Assembly: GCA_015143295.1 (NCBI GenBank)
Contig: CM026573.1
Coordinates: forward strand, 4,824,434 to 4,888,433
Length of the DNA stretch: 64,000 nt
Direction: 5' to 3'
Origin: Tetracentron sinense
Lineage: Eukaryota > Streptophyta > Magnoliopsida > Trochodendrales > Trochodendraceae
The number at the start of each line of letters is the position of its first letter. Position 1 is the first letter of the stretch. Positions 9,723-23,000 of this stretch are shown here, one piece after another. Below the pieces are notes generated by a model. The model searched no databases, was not told where the DNA came from, and worked only from the letters and a program-made list of their open reading frames with translations. A program made the position numbers and the translations under genes.

Positions 9723-11937
9723 GTGAAACTTGGCAATAATGACCATTGTCAAGTTTCACTCTATCCAACCCTTCGACCCTCATATAAAAAAAATAACCAT
9801 AAAAAGAGAAGAAGAATAGCCCCATTTAAATAAGGAAAATAGAATTACAAAAACTCTTTCCCATAAAAAATAGTTTCCAAATACAGATATTGACACCTTT
9901 AATTCCAATGGAGAGGGGTTTAATCCTACCCTCTATCTTTCACAGTGTAGTGGACACAATTTCACATTTGTCAAGGGGGGAGGGGGTGTGTGACTGTAGT
10001 GGTTTGGGGCTCCATTTGTGCCTAATCAAGGTGCGGCAACATAAACCTGAATTTGAAATAGGATCCAAAAAATTAAGATAATGTTATGTCTACTTTCTCA
10101 ACTTTTGAACAGAAAGACCAAAAAAAATATATATATATACCCAGCTACACAAAAAACTGCCACATGTTTTTGTCTTTTGGTTAAAAAAAAAGGGGAAAAG
10201 TGGACATAGCATCTCCCAATATTATTGCATGGTTAATGGATGGAGAACATAAAACTTTCTGAAGTTAAAAGGATATTTTTGAGATTTTGAATTATTTATA
10301 AGGATTAAGATGTTAATTTCTTAAATATGTTTTTAACACATGTGATGGCTAGAAGTAACTTAGCATAAAGCTCATTCAAATTTCTTAATTTAGCATGAAA
10401 CTGATAGCATAACAGGCCAACCCTATTCTGCGCGCATATTAACTGGTTCGTTCTAAATTACAATAACATATTCTCAAACAAGCTTAACTATTAAGATATA
10501 TATTCATACACGAAGTTAAGCCTTACCAAACACTACCTTAGTTAAAGCCCTTAAGATGTTTAAATATACCTAAATGTTGGGTATGTGAGGTTGCAGTCAT
10601 ACCTGACTATGATTGGAATGTGATGAATATGATCCTGGCACCGTCATAGGTTGCAATAAAAAACGTTATCTTCTTAGGATTTGAATTATATGAGTTTGCT
10701 TGTAAGAGTTTAAAGGGCCTAAGTATTTAGGGATGATGGAAGGGAAATATGAGTCGTGTAAGAAGGTTTTGCCTCCTCCAAGTGGGATCCATAATGTGAG
10801 GTCCCCTTAAAGCGGTCATATCAAGGTAACACAAAACCCATGTAGTCGCTTTCAATAAACATTATTTTTTGCTAACATGCACCGTGTAGGCTTGAACGAT
10901 TTACAAAGTTCTGTATAAAAGAAAACGAGAATATTATTGGGGTGTGTATTACACTATATACTACTAGCAAATATCCCGTGCATCGGTTGTGTATTACACT
11001 ATACACTACTAGCAAATGACATGGAAGTTCAAAAAAATATTAAAAATTTAAAACCCATTATAAACAATCCTTTATGCGATGAGGCTTTCTTTTATTTAGT
11101 GTGAGGAAAATATGATTTCAAATCAATAAATATTTGAATGAAAAAAATATAAGTATTTAAATAAAAGCTATTTCCAACTCATCAAAATCTTGATTGTATG
11201 AATGACACTGTTACACTTGTCACATTTGCTAAATAATAATAAATTGAATATGAGGGCTTGAGTAAGTAGTCTCAAGTGTTTAGTCTTAGGCCGACCCAAT
11301 TCATTCTCTCCTTATAGGTAAGATCTTTCACTTGCCTATGACACTATCGACGGTTTCGTAACCCCATCAGCCTCTTTGGTAAAAGAAGTCTATCTTATCC
11401 CAAAACTGGAAATATTGGAAAACTGATTTGAGTTAATCATACTTCTAGGAACTTCTATTTTATTGGCGGAAAAAGAGACCGGTAATCATTATAATCTCAG
11501 TAAATAAGTGCACGCAATCTCCAAGTTTATATTCAAGTCATTTGGGGTCTAGATATGCCAAAATACCTTTAATAAACCATCTCATCTTCTCTACCAATGA
11601 CATGAGAAAAAATTACACGTTTTTTCCATTGAATTTATGTAGACATTGTTGAAAATGATAGAAGTTATTAGCTATCACATTTAGCATACAGGTTGCTAAA
11701 GGACCATTAAGCACTCCTCACTAAGCTTATAGACACCAATCAAGATAACAACCCTAATGGACATGCCCAAGTTGGACCATTAGGGTTAAGATGTTGGTGG
11801 ATTACAAATTCAGCTGTGAAAAGACAAATTATCATGACCCACACAAATGTAAAAGAAGAGCTAATTAGCCTATAGGCAATTCCACAGGATTGGGAAAAGC
11901 ATCTGGTGCTTCCTTGGCTCATTGGCTTCCTGCTATT
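9723..11937. other. gene-free stretch
   Basis: No gene is recognised on either strand. There are AT-rich runs and a short tandem duplication at about 10946-11025 (TGTGTATTACACTATA...ACTACTAGCAAAT, twice). GCAAATATCCCGTGCATCG here resembles a motif seen beside many plant repeats. Confidence 0.5.
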
Positions 11938-11945
11938 CTTTTAGG

Positions 11946-12388
11946 TAGGGCTAATATTCAGGCTAGCTTTTCCGGGCTTGGCGAAGCCCGGCTCGGCTTG
12001 AAAGGGTTTGATCTAGTCCCCAAGCCTTGTTCGGCTCGAATTGATTCAAGCTCGAGCTTAGCTTGGCTTGGCTCGAGCTTGGCTTGAATACATTATTTTT
12101 CTTAAAATAATAATATTTTATATTATTTATATATATAATAATGATATATATAGATAATATTTTTATTATTTTTTTAATAATATTCGAACCGAACCGAGTT
12201 CGAGCCGAAGCGAGCCTCAATTGAGACGGGCCGAGACGCATAGGGGTTGGCTCGAGCTTAGCTTGATTGAATTTTCAAGCTTTTTTTTTAGACTTGGCTT
12301 GGCCCATTCGAGCCTAAACTTCGGACCGATCTCAGGCCGAACCGGGCCGAGCCGCACCAATAGGCCAATCAGGCTTTATGCAGCCCTA
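11946..12388. mobile_element. hAT-like MITE with GGCTCGAGCTT internal repeats
   Basis: Ends TAGGGCTAATATTCAGGCT / AGGCTTTATGCAGCCCTA. The 8-bp flanks TCTTTAGG (11938-11945) and CTTTTAGG (12389-12396) differ at one base, consistent with an aged hAT target duplication. The interior is degenerate GGCTTGGCTCGAGC around an AT core at 12090-12180. Confidence 0.75.
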
Positions 12389-12400
12389 CTTTTAGGACTT

Positions 12401-12548
12401 TGCTAAGGAGACCCCAAAAGGGCCAAGACCTCGAGCAGGTGCACGGGATTTCGGGTGGGGCCTATCTTCACATGGTGGGCCCCACCTGAAATCCCGTGCA
12501 CCAGCTCAAGGTCTCGATGGTCTTGGCCCTTATGCGGTCTCAATAGCA
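12401..12548. mobile_element. GC-rich hairpin MITE
   Basis: A near-continuous inverted repeat: TGCTAAGGAGACC, GGGCCAAGACC, TGCACGGGATTTC and GGTGGGGCC at the left are mirrored as GGCCCCACC, GAAATCCCGTGCA, GGTCTTGGCCC and GGTCTCAATAGCA at the right. The stem is about 65 bp with a loop of about 15 nt. A partial relative is at about 21300-21355. It begins about 4 bp after the hAT target duplication. Confidence 0.75.
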
Positions 12549-13980
12549 TTTCCCATTCTTTTATTGACAGGCAGGGTTCCACTGGACCCCACCGGCTCAT
12601 GTTAGCCACATTCGCTTCATTTATGTTTCCCCAACGAACAAGGTTATGGAGAAATTTTCCTTAGAGTGTGGGGTTAGTGATTCTTCTTCTCTGGTAGGGA
12701 TGGGATATTAATGACAGGTTAGTGGTCAAGAACAGAATATCCTCTCTTACTATATTCTGAAACACAAATGGGGTCTCTCTCTACAGTGTGTGTTGTGGAA
12801 TATCCCAAGTTGAAAGAAAGGATGCTGAGATGAAGTTGTGGTCCTCTTTCATCTGCCCGCACTTTTGGAGCTTTGAAGATTGAAAAATTCAAGTAAGACT
12901 CATTAGCGGCCGTTGAAATCTTCGAGGCTTGTCAACAACTTGTGATCAATGGCCATGTTTCATCTTGGCAACGCACATGGACATTCCCAATAGAGGCAAC
13001 ATTTTACTAAAACTTGCGAAAATGTCAAGATCATCCATCATATCTGATGTTTTGGGTGGGGGACACGTCTATTGTGTGGGTCTGTGGGTGTTAAAAATTA
13101 ATCAGGAATATTCAAATAGTGTTTAGGAGAGGTGTACTGTACGTTGAGAAAAGTCATTTCTTTTGAATATTTTATTTAATTGAGATGGACAATAGCATGT
13201 AAGAAAAAAAGCGTTACATGCCCTCTCAAAGCTTTGAGGGTGGCCTTTAGATATCAAAACCGGAATATAACCACTGTTATCAAAACCGGACCGAACCAGC
13301 CGGTTGAACTGGAAAAATCGGGAACTGGTCCCGTCGTTGGTTTCTAAAACCCCGAAAACCAGAACTCTTTAAGAACTGATCAAAATCGGTCAGAACCGGT
13401 TGGGAACCGACCACTCTAACTGTTCGATGCCCGGTCCGTTATGAAAATAGTAACCACAACCCAATTTTGCGTTAGATAAATTGTATAGCAGGACTGCACA
13501 ATCCTAAGGGTGAAAAATGGGCTAGAATGAATCCTATTATACTGTACTGACCGTTTCAAGTAGTCCTGAATTGCTAATGCAAGTAGTCAGGCATACTCAG
13601 TTATGTTCGGCCTCTGTGGTGCTCCTAAGTCCTACCATGTAAAAGGATTAAAAATTAAAATCAATAGCAATTGAAACCATCTATGTTTAGTTTTTCTAGA
13701 GACACTAAAAATAGTTTCGTTAACGCGATATGGCACAGCTTACACATCGATACAGGTAATTCCAACTACTAAACGTATCATTTTTGTTCATGTTTATAGA
13801 CTTGTATCGGATGGTTAAAATGTTTGGGCGTTTTGTTGTGGTTTGGGCTGTAAATACGTGGAAGAAGATTCAGTTGTTTAACATTGAGGTGGGCCCTAAT
13901 GCATGATGTTGTGTTAAGAACACCACATATTGTGTTGATCAAAGAGGCTAATCTAATGCCTTACTATCTTACTTTTATGC
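12549..13980. other. gene-free stretch
   Basis: No gene is recognised. Bases about 13270-13440 hold a TIR-element remnant made of ACCGGT/GAACCGG words. The frame at 12929-13126 has no family features. Confidence 0.45.
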
Positions 13981-14121
13981 TATGTTTGGTTGCCAAGAAA
14001 ATAGGTGAAAACATAGGAAAGAAAAGAAAATTTAAGATTTCTGATGCAATTGTTAGTTGTATTTTTTCCAATTTTCTTTCCTTTTCCATATTTTTTCTTA
14101 TTTTCTCAGCAACCAAACATA
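13981..14121. mobile_element. palindromic MITE, TATGTTTGGTTGC family
   Basis: TATGTTTGGTTGCCAAGAAAAT at the left is inverted as ATTTTCTCAGCAACCAAACATA at the right. The interior GAAAAGAAAATTTAAGATTT mirrors CCAATTTTCTTTCC. A one-ended relative starts at 57649. Confidence 0.75.
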
Positions 14122-15418
14122 CTGTTAGGGGACCAAATGGGTTAATGTCGTGACCAAGTCTGCATAAGAGGCAATTAACGATTATCATAGAGGATGCGGG
14201 CTTATGGCAACATATATATGCCTGGCCCAAGCCTAAGATCGTAGGGGAGGCAATGGGTTGAGAAATATCATTCCAAATCCTACACAAAAATAAAATTTTG
14301 GGACCATTTATTATCAAGAAACCCAACACCTTTGATTCCAAGTTGAAGAAACCCAACTAGGCGTGCCAATCGGCTGGTCTTAGGCTTGGATTTTTATAGT
14401 TTTTGACTAGACCCAATCCAAGCCCAGCCAGTTTAAAATAGATTTTCGAGGGCGGAATGCAGGGGTTAACATCCCTAAACCCAACCCAACTCCAAGGTCC
14501 TACACCAACCCTCAAGGAAGGGTGACAAGGGTGTGTCCCTCAAAGAGGTTACATCTGTTGTAGACTTTGTTTTTAAAACAAAATTTATTTATTTCCTCTA
14601 AAGTCTTTCAAATTCAAAACTTTTTTTTGTAAATTCAATCCTCTGGAGACTTTTATTGTGAAGTTATTTGTCATAATTGATTTCTAGTCATATGGGTCTT
14701 AAAGGACCATTAAATTTCTTTAAGAAGAACGACCTCTTGCTTTTGGGAATAGAGAATATAAAGATTTACGGCTCTTCTTATTCCACCATTGTTATGATTT
14801 TATTCTATGTAATTTTCTCACCATCTAATGTCGAGTTCATTGTGACCGTCAGATTGTGAGTGCTTATTGGATTGAGATTGTTGAATCTTGGGGATGTGTG
14901 CCGGCCAGAGACTTGCAAACACATGAGTGGGGGCATTAATTACCTTAAGAACAACGTTCCTAGAACGTGCCTTAGTCATGAAATGATAAGTGTTCTAAAC
15001 CATTTTATTTCAGGAAAAATTCTGCATACTACAGTGGAATTGACAAATTTTGGGTAATCTAAATTGTTGTCCATTTCGTGCTTATTAATTTTATTTTCGG
15101 ATTCTCAACTTATTGGGTTCTGGATTAAGGCTCAATTGTTATTTCTCATTATTTACTTGATTATTTCCAACAATATCCTGGGATCGACTCCCAGAGTACA
15201 TCAACCCCAAGGTAGTGTCGAGGATCTCAGTGTTGTGATCCAGTCCTGAGCATCGTGTATGGTCTTCATACATGTCTGTAAGCGTCTGTACGATCAGTTC
15301 ATCAGTGCATGCCTTTTGTTTGCCTTTCCATCTAATAATCGGGTGTTGCACGAAGCTCAGACTAACCAGATGAGCTTAAATTCCAATCTATAGCTAAATT
15401 TTGGATGATTGAAAATGA
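14122..15418. other. gene-free stretch
   Basis: No gene is recognised. A single hAT-like left end is visible at about 14357 (TAGGCGTGCCAATCGGCTGG) followed by GGCTTGG/CCAAGCC words. The short open frames between 14677 and 15351 have no family features. Confidence 0.45.
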
Positions 15419-15428
15419 GCACTGAATT

Positions 15429-15574
15429 CTAGGAAGCACGGGTTCAGCGATACTTAGATACGGCGATAGGATACGGCAAAAATTATGAAAAACAGCTAAG
15501 TTTTACATTAGAGTGTCGTATCCGATACGGTGATACGGGTATGTTTCCATTTTCAAAGTATCCGTGCTTCCTAG
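15429..15574. mobile_element. Mutator-like MITE (CTAGGAAGCACGG ends)
   Basis: Terminal inverted repeats are CTAGGAAGCACGG / CCGTGCTTCCTAG. The flanks GCACTGAATT (15419-15428) and GCACTGATT (15575-15583) fit a 9-10-bp target duplication with one base lost, as in Mutator-like elements. The interior is repeated GATACGGCGATAGGATACGG-type words in inverted halves. Confidence 0.75.
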
Positions 15575-15583
15575 GCACTGATT

Positions 15584-16666
15584 AATGGTAGGTATGGTAG
15601 CATATGAAGAAAGGAAAAGAACCCCATCTTCAACCCAATTAATCCTTGAATCCATAAAAAATAGAAGAGAATTTCAAGTAGTATTGACAAAAATTGCCTT
15701 TCCTTTGTGGCTTACAACCCTATAAATAGCAAAAAACAAAAATTACCGGGGAAAAAATTGATCTGGTCATGGTCTAAAGCCTAGGAGCAAGCCAAAATCG
15801 ACTATGTGTGATTCTCACTTCCGAAACTATAGCTATTACTTAAAACATAACTTTCTAAAAATAATAAAATTGCTCCAAGGCTTAAACGACGAAAGAGTGA
15901 AAAATCAATGGCAAAACAATGGATTTCGAAGATCTCAACATTTCTATTCAGAAATTAATCCTTTTGCACGTTTCGACTCCAGGCCCCATGATTTCTACTA
16001 GTGCATTTATGTCTTCTCTTTGGACTTTTGACCGTTCAATTACTCCATGAAGTCCTCCGCCACTTTTTCTACATCAACAGGCGAAAAAAAATCTACATGG
16101 CCCCTTCAAGGGTGTCACCGGTGGAATTTCAATCTGATTTATGTGCCATGGCCTTTAAAATAGGGAAAATAGAAAACGAACCTCAGGGTCCTCTTCCAAA
16201 CTGACCATCCAATTGCAAATTGACACATGGCAGTGAAAATTTTATTTTATTTTATTTTGCTTTCCCAATGTGCTGAAATTTGATTGGAGTGGTCAGCTTA
16301 GAAGAGGACCTTGTGGTCCTCTAATCAGAACTCTGAAAATAGCTGTACTTACATATGGCCTGGATTGATCAATTGATGGGTATCATGTACTGCCTTCACA
16401 CAAGGTTCCTTTCATTATACAGACGAAGAGGAATGGGAGCTACAGAGCTAATTTTCTTCATTTTAAGTTCAAAATAGTGTTACAGTGACTTATAGTTGTT
16501 CTGAGAACAAAGACCAAATACTACATTAATCTTCAAAAGCTTCTTATATCAAAACTAAATATATAGAGCAAGCAATCTGGATGGCCTTATCTCCATTTCT
16601 ATGCTCTTGGGAATATACTGCACTTGATCAGAAGTCTCTTAAACACTGGAGAAAAAGAAGGTGAGA
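15584..16666. other. 3' flank of the FRO gene, no other gene seen
   Basis: AT-rich sequence. The part next to 16667 should contain the FRO 3' UTR. The short frames at 15804-16204 are not supported by any family feature. Confidence 0.45.
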
Positions 16667-19600
16667 CTAGAGTGCAAAGTTGAGTGAGTGGTAACTGAAG
16701 TAAGGCTTCCTTCTCTTAGCATCCATCTTCAGACCTTGTGAATTTTGCTGGCAGAACAAAGCCACTGACTCTTTCATCGATTGTGGTCCACAAACCAAAA
16801 GTCCTATCTCCGACCGGCCAGTTTCAACTGGAAACTTTGAAAGTACATCTGCTCAATTCATCACAAATTAGTACAAGTTTTCAAATTCCAATCTCTAAAG
16901 AAGTTACAGGGAAAAGAAACAGTACCTTGCAAGTTAGGCCTTCCTATGAAATGAATTTCATGTTCCTCAAGAGCACCTATTGCTTCCATAGAACTTAGTT
17001 CGGCGCCTTTGCCTTGTTTTTGAGAAATGGCCGGAGGAATCTCTTTATTCAACTTTCTCCATCTCATAATAGCTGTGGCCAAAGTGCTGCAAGTTGTAGC
17101 TATAACAAACGAACATATAAGAAGAATATCGGTAACCCAAGAAGGGCTCTTCTGTTTGGATGCATTATTTTCAAGGTCTAGAAAGGCGTGGTTTACGCAA
17201 CTAAGTGAAACAAGGAAAATAATGGAGGAACAGCCAGCTATGGTAGCCATCCAAAGTAAACTTTCAAGTCCAGACATTGCATAATTCGAGCATTTCTTGT
17301 CAAAGTTCACTGTTTGCACCTGAGATAGCTCATTCAGTAGTTCTCTTACTGTTGTCCCGGATCGCTCTTCTTGTGTTACAAAAATTTTCAGTTTTATATG
17401 TCCTTGCTCAGCAGATTGATTCAGAAGTAAAGGTGCAATTGGGTTTAAAAGACTGATATCTTGGGACTTCTTCATGACATATATCAATTGTATTTTTGTG
17501 GGGAGTACTTTGTTTCTGTTGTTTCGGGTAGAAGCAATTTCCTGCAAAATGCTTAGAAATGGGGTGACCCCAACCCCTCCCGCGACCAGAAGTAAGCTGT
17601 CATATCTGCAGCCATAGATTCTTAACAATTGAGTAGGTTACCAATAATAAGCTACCATTACTTGAGACTAAATAGCCTAAACAAGGTGGAAATATCATAA
17701 CAAATTGTGACCCCAATGAAGCCTAGAGTTTCTGACATTCTAGCGACAAAAATGCCTGGAAATAGTTCAATTAATGTAAATCATAGGGCCAGAGGGCATG
17801 CTGGTCTGATTTCTTATTTTTCTCCAATTTGATTTGTGCTTCCTAATTTTGAAAACACCACCACCATCACCACAAAAACCACACCTACAATACGTTCTTG
17901 GACCAGGCAGAGCTTGAATTCCAAACTGACTGGACACATCTAGTTTTTTCCTAATTTGTTAACCATATTCTTTTTTCCTCTCTCTCAAAGTTCTAGCTTT
18001 AGATTGGAAGGCTAAAATCCTGAACCATTCATATTATAGCTTAATGATCCAAAGAGGAGTCATACCACATAAAAAGCACGATCAATCTGTTTTTTTCATA
18101 AACATGATCCGTAAGTACTTGCTATACATATTTTAAGAACATAAGGTTCATTGCATCTTATCCCTAATTTATGATTTTTCTTACTCACCTTAGGAAGTCT
18201 GCTGAGACAGGTCCGTAAGGACCTTCAACCGCAACTGGTAGACACTTCACTTGATCAGCATCTGAGTCTAATGCAGAGTGTATTGTGTTATAGAGTGAGG
18301 TTGTCCACCATCCTTCGCATTTGATAATAACAGATATTGTATCATTATCCACACTGGAGCTAGAAGTTATACTAAAAGGGTGCCATTGAAACTTGGATAT
18401 GGTAGGTATCTTCACGAATATCACGCTTGTCGGGGTATACTTCAATCCTGCAAATAGTAGAAGGCTGTTTCTGAGAGAACTATCTATATGATATTCTTTC
18501 TTCAAACTTAAAAAAGTACCTCTCATACTTACTGGGGTGTTTTGACAGAGAAAGCTCTATAGCTTTGCAGGGCAATATGCGTGCAGAAACAAGGCAAGTT
18601 TCTGGTCTTGATTGTATAATTCGGAGTAGCTTGTCAAGGGAAAAGAGAAAAACCCCAGAGAAAACCATATAAAAGTGGCGATCCCCAACATGAAACAAGA
18701 AGAATACTAAGAAGACTGTGTATAGATGGTGTGTGTAATAGAAAATTTCAAACCGTTTCCGCCTTATTTGAGGAAGTGATGTGATCCAGATGACTAGTGC
18801 TATAACAAGAGCAATCTCCCCAGCGAGGTACACCCGCCCTGTTTTCTGCCATTGCCATATCTGTTGTACAAGAAAATGGCATGAAATGAAGATTTAGATG
18901 TTTTTTTTTTTTTGGAAAAGTGCACACTAGATGGAAATCAAACAGGTGAGCTGAACTTGGTGATACCATGTCCTGAAGGCGGTGCCGGACACACCAAATG
19001 AAGAAGATGCTTGAGCCATGCAATGTGGCAAACAATATCATTGCAGTCCCAAGCCACACATGGTATCTTACTGAAGCTTCAAACTGGAGGCCAAGTAACC
19101 GAAACAGTGCCATCCCCCTTAAGACAGGCAAGAGAAGCAGTGCCAGGCATGCTTCCGCTAGTAAACCAAACCGGACCCCTATCTTCATGAACTTAAACTG
19201 CCATCTGAAATACAGGTTAACTGGTGAAATACTTTGTTTCTCAAATCAACACTAAACAGCTTTTAGTATTACATTTACAGTACTCACATATTCAACTTCA
19301 ATGATTTAGAGGGTATCATCTTCTTGAAGTCATTAGAGATGTGAGCGTACATAGTCCATGCTAGAAAGAGTATAAAGAGGGCCACAGCGAGAAGCTCGGC
19401 GCCAGTTATAATACCCAGAGGACTGTGAATTATAAGTGGATTGGAGAGAGTTGTGATTGAGATTCCCATTTGTCTGTCATTCAAATTCAATCAAAATAGC
19501 ATCAGAATTCACAAAATGAAGAACTTTAAAGAACAAATGAACTCCTACCTGTTTCTTGACTCCTTAGCAACAAAATGCAAGTAAATAAATCCAATTATAG

Positions 19601-19989
19601 CCACAGCAATAATGGGGAATGAGTAGACAGCAAAATCAAGACCTGCAAATTACCCATGGTGAAATCAGTGTTCTTGACATCAATTGAATTAGTATTCAAA
19701 TACCCATTTCAAATCCTTGCTCTAGCAACGATTCAAGTAAGCAAATACTAAACATTTGAAGAGAGAATTTTTGTGTGAATCAATTGCAACCTCTATTGAT
19801 GAATATTCAGAGCTAAGTACAGAAGTGAGTACCATAGTATCCAAATATTGTAGTGTTAGCGCTGTCTTCAGCTATGTGCCATGATTTGCTCCATAATTCC
19901 GTAGGCTTGAGAAGCCAAACACATACCCAACCAGCAGATAACAAGATCATCGACACTTTGAGAACAGGAAGAAGGGTGGCGTTTGCCAT
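16667..19989 (-). CDS. FRO: ferric-chelate reductase (ferric reduction oxidase, FRO family)
   Basis: Eight exons (19833-19989, 19549-19642, 19288-19473, 18967-19204, 18533-18860, 18189-18447, 16926-17605, 16667-16848) with GT-AG borders give an uninterrupted 707-aa protein. FRO enzymes pass electrons from NADPH through FAD and two hemes across a membrane to reduce Fe(III) or Cu(II). Visible features: N-terminal membrane helices; heme-ligand histidines in RYHVWLG (about H194), TLHGSS (H208), YYTHHLY (H269/H270) and FLFHVGD (H282); FAD motif HPFSIT (about 357-362); NADPH site AGGVGVTPF (about 429-437); and VCGPQSMKESV near the end. Length and exon number fit the family. The N-terminus (KPTELWSKSW) recalls the FRO4/5/8 type more than FRO6/7, but I cannot fix the clade, so the target membrane (plasma membrane or mitochondrion) is open. 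The gene looks intact. Confidence 0.95.
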
Positions 19990-20056
19990 ATTTCTGTATT
20001 CTAATATTGTTGCAGAGACTGGTATTTGGGGTTCAATTGGGATGATTGGGGGCTCT

Positions 20057-20064
20057 CTTTATAT
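20057..20064 (-). promoter_or_regulatory. TATA box of the FRO gene
   Basis: ATATAAAG on the minus strand lies about 68-75 bases upstream of the ATG at 19989, predicting a leader of roughly 40 bases. I did not see a clear iron-deficiency element by eye. Confidence 0.5.
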
Positions 20065-20069
20065 CAGAG

Positions 20070-23000
20070 CTTTGATAAGTGATAGACTGCCACTGGGGTC
20101 AAAAGATTATTTCTACCCCCCACCGCCTTTAAGGAGTGATCGTCACTTTCATGGCCACTTTATTTTACCCACAAGTTGAATTCAATGTTTCCTTAACTGT
20201 TTAAAGTAGGTGGAGTTCTGTATGATTGATGTGATATCCTCCATTTTCATCTTCTTCTTCTTTTTTAAAAATTAAATTTGGATTCTCTAATTTTTTTTTA
20301 ATGATTAGGAGATAAAGATTCTGGTTTTGATGGATGATTGACAACTATATATGGGATGTGCTTAGAGATCTCCTTTTCATAACCCACTCTTGAATTGTTG
20401 GAATGCTGAATGAGGCCTGATATTTGGCAGTTTTGGCCTTATGTATATTCTACTCCTTCTTTGTAAACCAGGTCCCCACTAAACGGTCTTTTTCTTGGTG
20501 AATGATGAGAGCATTTTGGGGTGACTCATGCTTGTAAAAATGACCTGAAAGTGAGAGGATGTTTGACTAATATGTAATGTTAGGCAATACAGTTACATCA
20601 CATTTCTCTTTTTTACATGTTTAATTCTTCTTCATACAGAAATCCAAGCCCCTGGGATTTGGGAACCTAGAATGACTTGCACCAAACTCCATATGATATA
20701 AATCTAGAGCATGCAAAACCATGAGTTCTCGTGCCTATAAAAGTAGATAATCTAAGTTCCTAATCATGTACACCATAGTAATCAATTTAAGGAAGAATGA
20801 GAATGCAAAACCATGTAGATTCTGGATATGAGATTAAACATTAAAAAAAAAAAAACTTCAACTGAAGGAGAGAAGATGAAAAACTTATTTGATATCCATA
20901 CTGCTGGCTCAGGGGACCCTGATGTCATGAAAAAGGTAAATGAGGATGCACAGCCACGATTATTTGGAAAGCTCAGTAGCATCACTCATGGTCCCTATGC
21001 CAATGGCTTAGATTCCTGTCGTATAACCTGTCATGGCTACGAAGCCATGACATCAGTGTCCATTAAAGAATATATAATTGCATTTTTTTTTTCCTCCTGT
21101 TAACGCTTAGGTGATCTGCTGAATCTAATACGAGGCGGAATGGCCTAATTATGCCACTATATTACAGAAGAGCATTGACAAGGCATACTCCCATGAAGAG
21201 CTTGCCAATTGTGAGCAAAACTAGGCAACAATGATCTTGTATAATATTAGGAAAATATCAAATATATAAATTTCTCACATCAAAATTTTTAGGACTAAGC
21301 TACTGAGACCGCAAAGGGCCAAGACCACAACGAGACCATGCATCACATGCAGGGATCTCAAAATTTCATTAAAATATCAAATATATAAATTTCCCAATTT
21401 TTTATCATTTAAAATTGTAACACTTTTCTAATGTATCAAAATACTATTAGGTCTTGGCAACTCTGGCTAGAAGATCATTGTTGCTAAGTTCTTCTTATGG
21501 CAAGTAGTGCACTGATGTGTGACATCTGAAAGTGACATTTTTTTTAGGCCACGCTCACTATTTGGCACTGAAGAAGGGAGTGAATATTGATAATTTTTTT
21601 TTGACTTATAATGACCTTATAAAGTGTTTATATAGATATTATATGCTTCATCTCAATACGGAAAATCTATCAAATCTAATCATAATCAAATCTTATGATT
21701 ATGGTTAAACTCCCACTTCTCGATTTACCCTAATATTCGAAAAGAAAATTCCAAGTGGGTTGGTACGGATGCTCATTGTAGAAAGACCCCTCTTCGGGGC
21801 ATGAAGTCTGCCATTTGTATGTAAGTAGTCCGCTGCTAGAGTTCTAAAGCTCTGATTATTTGGGTCTCTCAAGTTAGTGAGTTTAAACCAGAGGGGTATG
21901 TTTGGTTAGGTCTCACCCACTTGAGAGACCAAAGTCAAAACAGCACTAGATGAGTGACTCGTTTTTTATCTTCTTCTTGTCAAAAGCAGTGGGGGTCCAT
22001 GTCCATCAATTAAAATTGGCATTATATTCTCTGGGCACTACATATCACACAGGCGGCTTCTTTGTTCATCATTTTCAGCATCTTTTTTTTTTGTTATCTT
22101 TCTACTATTTTCTTCACAAAATTAGATTCTCTATGTGGAACTCTTTCCAATTTTCTCACTCAATTAAGCTTCCTACTTCCAATACCAAGATCATGGCTAT
22201 TCAGTATGTGACTGTCAATCTATTTTATTCATATTGGAAAGGATCGACACGCATAGTGTTAGTCCCCCATTAGCTACATCACAATCATTCTCACATGTAC
22301 AGAGAATTACAAATGGAGTCCATCAGCTACCAGCATATCGTTATCCCCATCTTAGGACGAACCGGAGTTCGGATGGGCAACAGTTGCGCTGATGCCCGGT
22401 TGTGTCTATAAAAACATGGGGGGCCATATCTGTTGTTTGGGGCCTACCCTATTGAATGCAGGCCCATGTTTTTGTAGACACAATTCTAGCGTTGTTGCAC
22501 ATTTGAACTCCGAACCCCGAGGTTCCGGTCCGAGGATGAGCATGCCCGCATGGGGCCATTTCCCGAAAAAAAAAAAAACCAACACGGTCATCACATTTTA
22601 ATTTTGGATAAATTACATTAACCTCCCCTGAGGTTTGGCCCAATTTCAAACACCACCCCTCTTGTTTCTAAAATTACACTGACCTCCCAAGTGGGCAGTG
22701 TTTTAATTGTTGGTAACAGATTTCTCCTTTTATTAACATGTCGTTACTAACATGGATAGATTTTGATAATGTCATGATTTAAATATTTTAAAATATCCAA
22801 AATACCAATAACAATTTTTTTTTATCCACTTATTTTTTTCTTAACAAAAACACTTTAACATCAACATAAACAAGGAGTGTTAGACTATTAATAACGTCAT
22901 AGGAGTACGTCTACTCTTTCAGCGTAGTTTCTACGCCATGGTGGGCATTGATGGATTGATGGGAATTGAAGGAGGCCGGACTATTGAAACAATTGGCTAG

